From assembly GCF_009923995.1 (NCBI RefSeq), contig NZ_RFSK01000010.1:1-64000 (forward strand): a DNA stretch of 64,000 nt, given 5' to 3'. The stretch is from Janthinobacterium sp. GTDB lineage: Bacteria > Pseudomonadota > Gammaproteobacteria > Burkholderiales > Burkholderiaceae_D. Positions 50,950-59,316 of this stretch are shown one piece after another (position 1 is the first letter of the stretch; every line of letters begins with the position of its first letter). Made by a program: the position numbers and the translations under genes. Below the pieces are notes generated by a model. It made no database searches, was not told the origin of the DNA, and saw only the letters and a list, made by a program, of their open reading frames with translations.

Positions 50950-51825
50950 GGCCCTTGCTTTCGGGCAAATCCTCGCCAGCACCCCCTCCCCGAATACCGT
51001 CTGGAACGGCAGATCCTTGCGCTGCGCATAGCCGATATAGCAGTCGCACTTGAAGCGGGGGCAGGCGCGTTCCTGCAGCATGTCCGCCAGATCATCCTCA
51101 TACAGATTCCCCAGCCGCTGCGGCACGAAATGGCAGCGCGCCAGTTCGCCGTCGCCATCGACGGACAGCGACGCCTCGCCCGCCAGGCACGGTTTGCCGC
51201 GCGAGGGCGACGGGCGGCGGTTCTGCGCGAACCACGGGTCGATGGCGTCCAGCCAGGCCAGGTCCTGTTCGCCGTAGTAGCCGGGACCGCGCCGGTCGTA
51301 GGCGTTCAGCCACAGGTAGACGTGGGCCGGCAGGGCGGCGCGCAGGGCGCGGATGGCGTCCCGGTGTTCGTTCATCGCCACGATGCCGACGGAGTAGCGC
51401 ACGCCCATGGCGTCCAGGCGCGCACAGCGTTCGAGAAAGCGCGCCAGCGTCGTCTGGTCCGGGTGGTAGGTGCACCACAGGCCGATCTTTTCCAAACCAG
51501 CCATGCCATCCAGCCAGTTCAGGGGGCCGGACAGATTCGTCTGCAGCGCCACCTGGCGCACGTGCGGCAGGCGGGCCAGGGCCTGCATGGCCGCGCGGTA
51601 GTGGCGCCGCACCAGCGCTTCGCCCCAGGGCGTGAACAGCACGCCGATGTCCCGCTCCTGGGCCGCCACCCAGCCGGTAAAGCGCGCCACTTCGCGCGCA
51701 TCGCGGGCCAGCGCCGCGCGGCTGTCGCGCTTCTTGGCGAAGGGGCAGTAGCCGCAGGCGTAGTTGCAGCTGGCCAGCGTGCCCCGGTACAGCAGGGACA
51801 AGGTGCCCGGCTGCGCTGTCAGCAT
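50935..51825 (-). CDS. Radical SAM protein, STM4011 family
   Basis: A 296-residue radical SAM enzyme. The cluster-binding motif CNYACGYCPF lies at about residues 19-28, and a C-terminal set of cysteines (CHFVP, CPRFKCDCYIG, ICPKA) could hold a SPASM-like auxiliary cluster. The ATG at 51825 follows AGGAGG at 8 bp and overlaps the STM4012-type gene by 7 bp. It is the last gene of the five-gene operon. The reaction is unknown; such proteins often modify peptides or cofactors. Its C-terminal codons run into an intergenic inverted repeat. Confidence 0.85.
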   Translation of the reverse strand: MLTAQPGTLSLLYRGTLASCNYACGYCPFAKKRDSRAALARDAREVARFTGWVAAQERDIGVLFTPWGEALVRRHYRAAMQALARLPHVRQVALQTNLSGPLNWLDGMAGLEKIGLWCTYHPDQTTLARFLERCARLDAMGVRYSVGIVAMNEHRDAIRALRAALPAHVYLWLNAYDRRGPGYYGEQDLAWLDAIDPWFAQNRRPSPSRGKPCLAGEASLSVDGDGELARCHFVPQRLGNLYEDDLADMLQERACPRFKCDCYIGYAQRKDLPFQTVFGEGVLARICPKARAGVGP

Positions 51826-53198
51826 GCCTGGCCCTCCTGCGCCATCAGCGCGCGTACCGTGCTCGATGCCAGCCACGGGCCGATGGTGTCGGCATACGAG
51901 TAACCACGGTCATTCAGGCGCAGCAGCGGGCCGTCTTCCTCCACCAGTGCCAGGGCGTGCAGCTCGGCCAGCTGCGGCAGATCCGCTTCGCAGCGCGTGC
52001 CGAAGCGGGCCGCGTAGGCGTCGCGGTCCAGGCCCGGCTGCGTCAGCAGCGACTGGATCACGTAGCGGCGGCGCTGTTCTTCCTCGTCCAGCACGTAGCC
52101 GTGTTCGGCCTGGGCGAAGCGTTCTTCGTCCAGTGTCAGGTAGTTGTCGATGATGCCGATGGTCTCTGCCCGCGCCACCGCGTACTCGCTCGAATAATGC
52201 AGGCTGGCCGTGTAGGAACGGGCGCCGGCGCCCAGGCCCACCATGCCGTCGTTCTGGCAGCAATACGACGGCCCGTCCTGTTCCGGCGCGTGGGGTGCGC
52301 GGAACATGCGCATCGAGACCTGTTCGTAGCCTTGGGCGCGCAAATGGTCGCGCGCGGCCGCGTACAGGGCCAGGCGGCTGTCGCCGTCCTGCGCCAGCAT
52401 GATGGGAGCCAGCGACTGCGCGCCCTGGCGACGCGCCACTTTACCGAGTCCCGTCTGCTCGCGCACGTAGAGGGGATACAGATAGATTTCCTCGGGGCGG
52501 AAGGCCAGCGCGCTGTCGATGGAGGCGAGCAGGCTGGCCACGGTTTGCCCGGCGATGCCGTAGATCAGGTCCAGGTTCAGGGTGGGAAAGCCGGCCGCCC
52601 GTATCAGGCCGATGGCGTGATGGACGGTGGCGTTCTGCTGGGGGCGGGCCAGGGCGCGCATTTCGCCGGCGGCAAAGCTCTGGATGCCCAGGCTGACCCG
52701 GTCGATGCCATGCGCGCGGCAGACGGTCAGGCGCTCCGCCGTGATGGTTTCGGGCGACGCTTCGATGCCGGCCGGCGTGGTTTGCAGGTCGATGCCGAGG
52801 ATGTCGCGCGCGCCGCACAGCAGGGTGTCGAGCTGCGCCGGCGACAGGTAGGTGGGCGTGCCGCCGCCCAGCGCGAAACGGGCAAAGCGCCGCTCGCCCA
52901 GCGCGCCGTTGAGTGCGCGCATCTGCAGCAGCACCTGCCGCACGTAGCGTTCGACCATGTCGGCGCCCGGGCGGGCCATGGCGAACAGGTTGCAAAAGCC
53001 GCAGCGCATTTCGCAGAATGGAATGTGGATGTAGGCGAAGAGGGCGGAGCGGTCCTGCCGCGCCCACAGGGGCGCCAGCGGCGCCGCCTGCGGCAGGGCG
53101 CGGTAGGCCGCCTTGTGCGGGTAGGAATACGAATAGGCCTGGTAGGGCGTGTGGCGCATGCGCTGCGCCAGGGTGCCAGCTTGTTCGGAAGGGTTCAC
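51819..53198 (-). CDS. Radical SAM protein, STM4012 family (HemN/HemW-like)
   Basis: A 459-residue radical SAM enzyme related to coproporphyrinogen dehydrogenase-like proteins. The HemN-type motif YIHIPFCEMRCGFCNLF lies near residue 63, followed by LGGGTPTYLSP and LGIQSFAAGEMRAL. The C-terminal domain is HemW-like. The GTG at 53198 has AGGAG upstream and overlaps the previous stop (GTGA). HemW-like proteins handle heme or methyl/carbon transfer; the substrate here is not known. Order in the operon: STM4015, 4014, 4013, 4012, 4011. Confidence 0.87.
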   Translation of the reverse strand: MNPSEQAGTLAQRMRHTPYQAYSYSYPHKAAYRALPQAAPLAPLWARQDRSALFAYIHIPFCEMRCGFCNLFAMARPGADMVERYVRQVLLQMRALNGALGERRFARFALGGGTPTYLSPAQLDTLLCGARDILGIDLQTTPAGIEASPETITAERLTVCRAHGIDRVSLGIQSFAAGEMRALARPQQNATVHHAIGLIRAAGFPTLNLDLIYGIAGQTVASLLASIDSALAFRPEEIYLYPLYVREQTGLGKVARRQGAQSLAPIMLAQDGDSRLALYAAARDHLRAQGYEQVSMRMFRAPHAPEQDGPSYCCQNDGMVGLGAGARSYTASLHYSSEYAVARAETIGIIDNYLTLDEERFAQAEHGYVLDEEEQRRRYVIQSLLTQPGLDRDAYAARFGTRCEADLPQLAELHALALVEEDGPLLRLNDRGYSYADTIGPWLASSTVRALMAQEGQAC

Positions 53199-54052
53199 GA
53201 TGGGGACTCCTGGGGTGGCTGTTTTGAGGCGGCCGTATCGGGTTCTATGAAAAAATGCGCGTAGGGCACGCTCCACACGCTGTCGTGGGCGATGCGGTGG
53301 CCCCGGTAGCCGTCTTCGCCATAGGCGCTGCCGTGGTCCGAGCAGACGATGGCAAAGGTGGGCGCGCGCGCGGCGCAGGCGGCAAACAGGGGCGCCAGCG
53401 CGCCATCCACGTAGCGCAGGGCCGCCGCGTGGCTGTCCAGGCAATCGGCGCGGCAGCCGGGCAGGTAGGCGCGGTTCGGCGCGTGCAGGGCGGCCACGTT
53501 GAGGAATAAGAAGGTGCGCTGGGCGTTTTCGGCCAGCAGTTGCATCGCCAGCGCCACCTGCTTCTGCGTCGAATGGCGGCTGGCCACGCCCATGCCCGCG
53601 CTCCAGTGGCTTTCCTGGAACAGCGACGGCAGCACGGAGCCCAGCGCCGTCTGCTTGTTGAAGAAGCCCACGCCGCCGATGCAGATGGTGCGGTAGCCGC
53701 GCGCGGCCAGCGCGGCGGGCAGGTCCGCTTCTTCGAAGGCAAACGTGTCGGGCGACGTCGTTTCGCTGCCCGCAAACGCGCTGGCGAACAGGCGCGGATG
53801 GCGGCCCGGCGCGGCCGGCGTGGGCAAAAAGCCGGCAAAGAAGGCCTGGTGCGCCGCATAGGTGAAGGTGGCGGGCGAGTGGCGCCGCTCCCAGCCGCCC
53901 GGTGGCAGCAGGCGCCCCAGCACGGGCAATTCTCCCGCCGCGTACAGGGCTTGCGCCACGTCAAAGCGCAGGGTGTCGAGCGTGATGAAGACGATGTCGT
54001 GGCTGCCGACGATGGCGCGCATGTCGGGGATGGCGGAGGTTAGTTCAGGCAT
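53195..54052 (-). CDS. STM4013-family protein of the sulfatase/alkaline-phosphatase fold
   Basis: A 285-residue hydrolase-like protein. It opens its core with DIVFITLDTLRFDVAQ (about 19-34), with the metal-binding Asp and the Thr position of sulfatase-superfamily enzymes, and later has CSDHGSAYGEDG (about 240-251), a metal-binding Asp-His pair. No Cys/Ser formylglycine sulfatase signature is seen, so phosphoesterase or phosphotransfer activity is possible. It overlaps the ATP-grasp-like gene by 8 bp and the STM4012-type gene by 4 bp, indicating tight coexpression. Confidence 0.83.
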   Translation of the reverse strand: MPELTSAIPDMRAIVGSHDIVFITLDTLRFDVAQALYAAGELPVLGRLLPPGGWERRHSPATFTYAAHQAFFAGFLPTPAAPGRHPRLFASAFAGSETTSPDTFAFEEADLPAALAARGYRTICIGGVGFFNKQTALGSVLPSLFQESHWSAGMGVASRHSTQKQVALAMQLLAENAQRTFLFLNVAALHAPNRAYLPGCRADCLDSHAAALRYVDGALAPLFAACAARAPTFAIVCSDHGSAYGEDGYRGHRIAHDSVWSVPYAHFFIEPDTAASKQPPQESPS

Positions 54053-55145
54053 GGTGAGGGAAGCGGGCCAGTTGCGCCGCGTAGGTGTCGGCGCCTTGCC
54101 ACAGTAAGCCGGGCAGCAGGTCGCCGAAGGTGTTCGCCTCCAGCACGCGGGCCTGGCCGTGGCGCACGACGAGGTCGTAGCCCGTCACGTGGCTGGCCGG
54201 GAAGGCGCGCGCGGCCAGGGCCGCCGTGTCTTCCAGTGCCCGCATGCCGGCGCCGTCCAGCAGGCCGGATGCATCGCCGCGGCGGTTGTCGAGGTGCAGA
54301 TTGGTCATCATGCGGTCGCCGATGCGCGCCACGCGGTGCGCGGGCTGGCCGGCCACGGTCACGACGCGCAGGTCGTAGTGGCTGTCGCCGCAGCGCGGCT
54401 TGTTCAGCCATGCTTCCGCGTACAGCTGCTGCGCGGCCAGCGCGTCGACGAGGGCGGCGATGTCGTGCCGCGTTTCGTAGCGGGCCATGCGCTTGACGTT
54501 GAACAAATGCGTCTGGCCGTGCGCCCGCGACAGGGAGGCCGAGGTGGTGGCTTGCTGCCGCCCGGCCTTGTTCCTGCGGTAGGCGACGACGCCGGAAGCG
54601 GACGAGCCATAGCGCGGTTTCAGATAGACGCGGTCGAGGCCATGTTCATGCAGCAGCGACTGCAGGTGGTCGTAGTTCTCCACTGCTCCCAGCAGCAAGG
54701 GCACGGGCACGCCGTGCGCGGCCAGGTGGCGCTGGCAGGCCAGCTTGTCCGTCATGAGGGTGATCTCGGCCGGGGCATTGAAGACGCGGGCCTGCGGCAG
54801 CCGGGCCAGTTGCGCCGCCAGGTCCTGCATGGCATGGGAAAAGCCCGCAAACCAGGCATCCATGGCCAGCAGCTGGCCGTGCGCGGGGGCGGCGACGGGC
54901 GGGCGGTCCAGCAGGCGGCAGCCCGCCCGCAGCAACCGCAGGTGGGCGGCGGGATCGTCGCCGGGCGGCTCGACCTTCAGCCGGCCCGGCTGCGCCAGCG
55001 CGGCACCGAGCAAGTCCGGCCGCGCCAGCCAGTCGCGCCATTCCAGCACCTGCGCGGGCGGCAGGCGCAGCTGCGCGCGCGCCGCCTGCATCAGGCGCAC
55101 GCGCTTGCTGCCGGCGGTGGCCAGCAGGGTGAGGGGGAGGTGCAA
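54045..55145 (-). CDS. STM4014-family protein, ATP-grasp-like
   Basis: A 366-residue protein. The segment around LMTDKLACQRHLAAHGVPVP (about 131-150) and VYLKPRYGSSASGVVAYR (about 170-187) resembles the central and ATP-binding parts of ATP-grasp ligases. A late ARVLEANTFGDLLPGL (about 334-349) matches the metal-binding Glu-x-Asn site. ATP-grasp enzymes join a carboxylate to an amine through acyl phosphate. The start is TTG at 55145, the only reasonable in-frame start near the STM4015 stop, with GGAG upstream. Ligase function is inferred from motifs. Confidence 0.78.
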   Translation of the reverse strand: MHLPLTLLATAGSKRVRLMQAARAQLRLPPAQVLEWRDWLARPDLLGAALAQPGRLKVEPPGDDPAAHLRLLRAGCRLLDRPPVAAPAHGQLLAMDAWFAGFSHAMQDLAAQLARLPQARVFNAPAEITLMTDKLACQRHLAAHGVPVPLLLGAVENYDHLQSLLHEHGLDRVYLKPRYGSSASGVVAYRRNKAGRQQATTSASLSRAHGQTHLFNVKRMARYETRHDIAALVDALAAQQLYAEAWLNKPRCGDSHYDLRVVTVAGQPAHRVARIGDRMMTNLHLDNRRGDASGLLDGAGMRALEDTAALAARAFPASHVTGYDLVVRHGQARVLEANTFGDLLPGLLWQGADTYAAQLARFPHHA

Positions 55146-55160
55146 AGGGCGCCGCTCCGC

Positions 55161-56087
55161 CTATTCGCCCACGGCCACGTAGCGGAAGGTGTCGCCGTCG
55201 TCTTCGTCCTCTTCCTGCGGGTCGTCCAGCACCACCTCGAAAGGCAGGGCCTTCAGCTTTGCCTGGTTTTCCTCCGAAATGTAGTGGTGCGACAGGTCCA
55301 GGCGCGTCAAGCCGCCCAGCTGCGTGTGATGGAGCACGGCCACGGAGCCCAGGTCGCCGATGGTGCCCAGCGACAGGTCCAGGGTGTGCAGCTGCGCCGC
55401 CAGCGGTTCTTCCGCCAGCCAGACGGCCAGGTCGTCGGCGATTTCCGCGTCGCGCAGGCCCAGATACTTCAGGGTGGGCACGGTCAGCTGCGCCAGCACC
55501 TTGCGGTACAGGTCCACGTCGCCCGAGAAGCCATAGTTTTCCGTGCCCAGCCACAGTTCCAGGTGTTCCAGCTGCGGCATGCTCGATTGCGCCAGCGCCT
55601 CGGCGATTTTCTGGTCGAGGCCGCCCGATTCGATGGTCAGCTTGCGCAGGTGCTGGTGGGCGAACGGTTCGATGACGAGCTCATTGCCGCCGCGGATGCG
55701 CAATTCCTCCAGCAGCGGGAAGGCGTCCAGCAGGGGCTTGTAGCTGCCCTGCACGATCCACGAGATTTCGCATTCCTCGTACGTCATGTCGCCGATGAAC
55801 AGGGCGCGCAGATTGGGCAGCTGCGGGGCCTGGGCGATCAGTGCGGCCATCACCTCGTCGGCGCCCGCTTCGTACGGGTCGCCCCACATGCCGATGATCA
55901 GCGCCTCGAGCGTGGCCTTGTCGGCCCGCTCGAGGAAGCCGGCGATCAGTTCGCCCATCTTGCGCGTGTCGTCGTAGTCGAGCGACAAGCGGTAGACGAT
56001 GCCGGGCGCCGCGTCGAACGGCAGGTCCGGGTCGTACTGCACGACTTTTTTATGGTGGAAGGTGGTGGTGCTATCGGAAATGGTCAT
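55161..56087 (-). CDS. STM4015-family leucine-rich-repeat-like protein
   Basis: A 308-residue acidic protein. After a WGDPYE-containing N-terminal part, it shows repeated LxxLxLxx(N/L) segments: LPNLRALFIGDM, LLEELRIRGG, HLRKLTIESGG, QLEHLELWLGT, TLKYLGLRDAE, QLHTLDLSLGT and GLTRLDLSHH (about 90-275). This is a leucine-rich-repeat solenoid, suited to binding a protein or peptide. It is the first gene of the operon; 15 bp separate it from the ATP-grasp-like gene. In this context it may be the substrate-recognition part or itself the modified substrate. Confidence 0.8.
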   Translation of the reverse strand: MTISDSTTTFHHKKVVQYDPDLPFDAAPGIVYRLSLDYDDTRKMGELIAGFLERADKATLEALIIGMWGDPYEAGADEVMAALIAQAPQLPNLRALFIGDMTYEECEISWIVQGSYKPLLDAFPLLEELRIRGGNELVIEPFAHQHLRKLTIESGGLDQKIAEALAQSSMPQLEHLELWLGTENYGFSGDVDLYRKVLAQLTVPTLKYLGLRDAEIADDLAVWLAEEPLAAQLHTLDLSLGTIGDLGSVAVLHHTQLGGLTRLDLSHHYISEENQAKLKALPFEVVLDDPQEEDEDDGDTFRYVAVGE

Positions 56088-56259
56088 CGCTGTGGCTCCG
56101 TGTAAGCGTTGGCAGCCTGGATGCCACGCGCGTGACAGCGTGACTGGACGAGCCGGGATGTGCCGCGACGCTCTGCGAAGACATCCAGGCCTGGAAATCT
56201 TGTCTATTCTAAAATCTTAGCATAGCCATATGGACATATTGCGCACTGCTGGAGCGCAC

Positions 56260-56835
56260 TTACCGGTGGATCACCACCAGCAGCGCCTTGCCCTCCGTCT
56301 TGCCCAGATTGCGTATCGTGTGCGGCAAGTCGGCCGGATAGCGCGCCGTGCCGCCATTCTTGACCTTTTTCTTCGCCGCGCCCACTTCCAGCTCCAGGTT
56401 GCCGTGGATCACCGTCAAATGCTCGGTCGTGCCCGGGTCATGCGGCTGCGACGCCAGTTCGCCGCCCGGCGCCAGCGTCACTTCATACCATTCGTACTTG
56501 CCCGCCAGTTCCATCGGCCCCAGGATGCGCAGCACGTAGCCCGCGTGGTCGCCGGGCAGGGTGGGGGTTTCGTGGGCGTCCGTGACGCGGATGGTTTCCA
56601 CGGCTTTTTCCGCGCTGGACAGCAATTCGCCGATCTGCACGCCCAGGGCATTGGCCAGGCGCCACGTGATGGCGATGGTGGGATTGGCCTTTTCGCGCTC
56701 GATCTGCGACAGCATGGACTTCGACACGCCCGCGATGCGCGACAAATCCTCCAGTGTCAGGCCGCGCGCCAGGCGCAGCCGTTGCAGGGTGGCACCCACT
56801 TCTGGGGGGGAATTGGTCGAAACGCTGGTTTTCAT
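56260..56835 (-). CDS. XRE-cupin transcriptional regulator
   Basis: A 191-residue regulator. The XRE helix-turn-helix spans about 14-68 (LRLARGLTLEDLSRIAGVS and SMLSQIEREKANPTI), and a cupin ligand-binding domain spans about 105-190 with TEHLTVIHGNLEL and LPHTIRNLG. Such proteins control amino-acid and amine catabolism. It is divergent from kbl-tdh-sdaA, and a strong dyad lies between them, so it probably controls that operon and itself. The ATG at 56835 precedes the HTH by about 13 residues; an upstream extension to 56976 crosses the operator and is rejected. Confidence 0.88.
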   Translation of the reverse strand: MKTSVSTNSPPEVGATLQRLRLARGLTLEDLSRIAGVSKSMLSQIEREKANPTIAITWRLANALGVQIGELLSSAEKAVETIRVTDAHETPTLPGDHAGYVLRILGPMELAGKYEWYEVTLAPGGELASQPHDPGTTEHLTVIHGNLELEVGAAKKKVKNGGTARYPADLPHTIRNLGKTEGKALLVVIHR

Positions 56836-56874
56836 CGGCAGGTGGCTTGCAAAGTTCAATAGGCTTGGGTAATA

Positions 56875-56908
56875 TCCACTATATTGAATTTCAGTTCGAA
56901 ATAGTGGA
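56875..56908. promoter_or_regulatory. Dyad operator between the XRE-cupin gene and kbl
   Basis: Arms TCCACTATATTGAA and TTCGAAATAGTGGA (12 of 14 complementary, outer 8 perfect) are separated by 6 bp. It lies 39 bp before the regulator start and immediately upstream of the kbl -35 element, an ideal place for repressor or activator binding by the XRE-cupin protein. Confidence 0.65.
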
Positions 56909-56910
56909 TT

Positions 56911-56939
56911 TTGAAGGAAAACACGGAAACGTGTAGACT
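56911..56939 (+). promoter_or_regulatory. Sigma-70 promoter for kbl-tdh-sdaA
   Basis: TTGAAG (56911-56916) and TAGACT (56934-56939) are spaced by 17 bp, about 117 bp before the kbl ATG, and the dyad operator ends 3 bp upstream. Confidence 0.55.
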
Positions 56940-57056
56940 TCAAACAGCGCTTCACGGTACAGCATTGTGCGCGCACCGGTCAAGCGGCGGCTTTCCCCTA
57001 TGGCGGCTGAGACCACACGGACACCACACGCATCCATCAGGGACACAAGGAATATC

Positions 57057-58283
57057 ATGAGCGAGCAAGCGAAGAACACCTTTTTCAGCGGTCTGCAACA
57101 GAATCTCGATCAACTGCGCCAGCAGGGCTTGTACAAGCCCGAGCGCGTGATCGCCTCGCGCCAGGGCGCCGAAGTGGTGTGCGACGATGGCCGTACCCTG
57201 ATCAATATGTGTGCGAACAACTACCTGGGCCTGTCTGGCGACGTGCAGACGCAGGAAGCGTCTATTGCCGCCACGCAAAAATACGGCTACGGCCTGTCGT
57301 CCGTGCGCTTCATCTGCGGCACGCAGACCGTGCATAAAGAACTGGAACAAGCCATTTCCAGCTTCCTGGGCACGGAAGACACGATTTTGTACGCGGCCGC
57401 ATTCGACGCCAACGGCGGCGTGTTCGAGCCCCTGTTCGATGAAAACGACGCCATCATCTCGGACGCGCTGAACCACGCATCCATCATCGACGGCATCCGT
57501 CTGTGCAAGGCTGGCCGCTACCGCTATGCGCACAACGACATGGCCGACCTGGAAGTGCAGCTGCAGGCGGCCGTCGTGGCCGGCAAGCGCCATAAAGTCA
57601 TCGTCACGGACGGCGTCTTCTCGATGGATGGCACGATTGCGCAGCTGGACAAGATCTGCGACCTGGCCGACCAGTACGGCGCGCTGGTGATGATCGACGA
57701 ATGCCACGCTTCCGGCTTCATGGGCGCGACGGGCCGCGGCACGCACGAACACCACAACGTGATGGGCCGCATCGACATCATCACGGGCACCCTGGGCAAG
57801 GCCCTGGGCGGCGCCATGGGCGGCTTTACCTCGGCGCGCAAGGAAGTCATCGACACCCTGCGCCAGAAATCGCGCCCCTATCTGTTCTCGAACACCCTGG
57901 CGCCATCGATCGCCGGCGCCTCGCTGTCGGTGCTGGAACGCCTGGCCAAGTCGACGGAACTGCGCGACCGCCTGCATGAAAACACGGCTTTCTTCCGCAG
58001 CGAAATCGAGCGCATCGGCTTCACTATCAAGCCGGGTACCCATCCCGTCGTCCCCGTGATGCTGTTCGACGCCCCCGTGGCGCAGAAATTCGCCGCCCGC
58101 CTGTATGAACTGGGCGTGCTGGTGACGGGCTTCTTCTATCCCGTCGTGCCGATGGGTCAGGCCCGGGTGCGCGTGCAGCTGTCGGCCGCCCACACCCGCG
58201 AACAGCTGGTCAAGGTGCTGGCCGCCTTCGAGCAGGCCGGCAAGGAACTCGGCTTGCTGACCACCACTACCACTACCAACTAA
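57057..58283 (+). CDS. kbl: Glycine C-acetyltransferase (2-amino-3-ketobutyrate CoA ligase)
   Basis: A 408-residue PLP enzyme that splits 2-amino-3-ketobutyrate with CoA into glycine and acetyl-CoA, the second step of threonine breakdown. The alpha-oxoamine synthase family patterns are present: CANNYLGLS, DALNHASIIDG, VTDGVFSMDG, DECHASGFMG and the PLP-lysine in TGTLGKALGG (about 245). The ATG at 57057 follows AAGGA. The protein ends with an unusual run of six threonines before the final Asn. tdh follows after 20 bp. Confidence 0.96.
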   Translation: MSEQAKNTFFSGLQQNLDQLRQQGLYKPERVIASRQGAEVVCDDGRTLINMCANNYLGLSGDVQTQEASIAATQKYGYGLSSVRFICGTQTVHKELEQAISSFLGTEDTILYAAAFDANGGVFEPLFDENDAIISDALNHASIIDGIRLCKAGRYRYAHNDMADLEVQLQAAVVAGKRHKVIVTDGVFSMDGTIAQLDKICDLADQYGALVMIDECHASGFMGATGRGTHEHHNVMGRIDIITGTLGKALGGAMGGFTSARKEVIDTLRQKSRPYLFSNTLAPSIAGASLSVLERLAKSTELRDRLHENTAFFRSEIERIGFTIKPGTHPVVPVMLFDAPVAQKFAARLYELGVLVTGFFYPVVPMGQARVRVQLSAAHTREQLVKVLAAFEQAGKELGLLTTTTTTN

Positions 58284-58303
58284 CAAGAATTCAGGAAAAT
58301 AGC

Positions 58304-59269
58304 ATGGAACGCATCTTAGTCATCGGCGCAAACGGCCAAATCGGTAGTGAACTGGTGGGCGCGCTGGCGCAGCAGCACGGCGCGGACAACGTCATCGCCA
58401 GCGACATCGGCACGAACAATCTGTACCAGGCCAAGCGCTACGCGCAGTTGAACGTGCTGGACAAGGACGGCCTGGCGAAGCTCATCGCCGACGAGAACAT
58501 CACCCAGGTCTACCAGCTGGCGGCCATGCTGTCGGCCACGGGCGAGGCGGCGCCGTTGAAGGCGTGGAGCCTGAACATGGATGGCTTGCTCAATATCCTG
58601 GAGCTGGCGCGCGAGCGGGGCGAGGCGGGCAAGCCGCTGCGCATCTTCTGGCCGTCGTCGATCGCCGCCTTCGGCCCGAACACGCCGCAGGTCAACACGC
58701 CGCAAATGACGGTGATGGACCCGACGTCGATGTACGGCATCAGCAAGCTGGCCGGCGAGCGCCTGTGCGAGTACTACTTCAACAAGTACGGCGTGGACGT
58801 GCGCAGCATCCGCTATCCGGGCATCATCAGCTACAAATCGCCTCCGGGCGGCGGCACCACGGACTACGCCATCGCCATCTTCCACGCGGCCTTGCGCGGC
58901 GAGCGTTATGACTGCTTCCTCGATGCGAACACCACCTTGCCGATGATTTACATGCCCGACGCCATCCGCGCCACCATCGAACTGATGGACGCGCCGGCGG
59001 CATCGATCAAGATCCGTTCCTCGTACAACGTGGCCGGCGTGTCTTTCAACCCCGAGCAACTGGCCAAGGCCATCGTGCACATGGTGCCGGACTTCAAGAT
59101 CAGCTACAAGCCGGACAGCCGCCAGGCCATTGCCGACAGCTGGCCGCAAAGCCTGGACGACAGCAAGGCCAGCGCCGACTGGGGCTGGAAGGCGCAGATC
59201 GGCGTCGAGCAGATGGTCACGGACATGCTGGCCAATGTCGACGCAGGGCAGGCGGCCAAGGCAGCCTGA
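58304..59269 (+). CDS. tdh: L-threonine 3-dehydrogenase, SDR/epimerase type
   Basis: A 321-residue NAD-dependent enzyme of the extended SDR family. The cofactor motif is GANGQIGSELVGAL (8-21), the catalytic Tyr-Lys is in SMYGISKLAGE (about 145-155), and YPGIISYKSPPGGGTTDYA (about 170-188) is characteristic of threonine dehydrogenases of this fold. It oxidises threonine to 2-amino-3-ketobutyrate, the substrate of the adjacent kbl product. The E. coli Tdh is a different, zinc-dependent family, so the symbol is functional. Confidence 0.93.
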   Translation: MERILVIGANGQIGSELVGALAQQHGADNVIASDIGTNNLYQAKRYAQLNVLDKDGLAKLIADENITQVYQLAAMLSATGEAAPLKAWSLNMDGLLNILELARERGEAGKPLRIFWPSSIAAFGPNTPQVNTPQMTVMDPTSMYGISKLAGERLCEYYFNKYGVDVRSIRYPGIISYKSPPGGGTTDYAIAIFHAALRGERYDCFLDANTTLPMIYMPDAIRATIELMDAPAASIKIRSSYNVAGVSFNPEQLAKAIVHMVPDFKISYKPDSRQAIADSWPQSLDDSKASADWGWKAQIGVEQMVTDMLANVDAGQAAKAA

Positions 59270-59316
59270 GCACGCACGAGCATTTATAAAAACATACTAA
59301 TATAAAGAGACACTAC

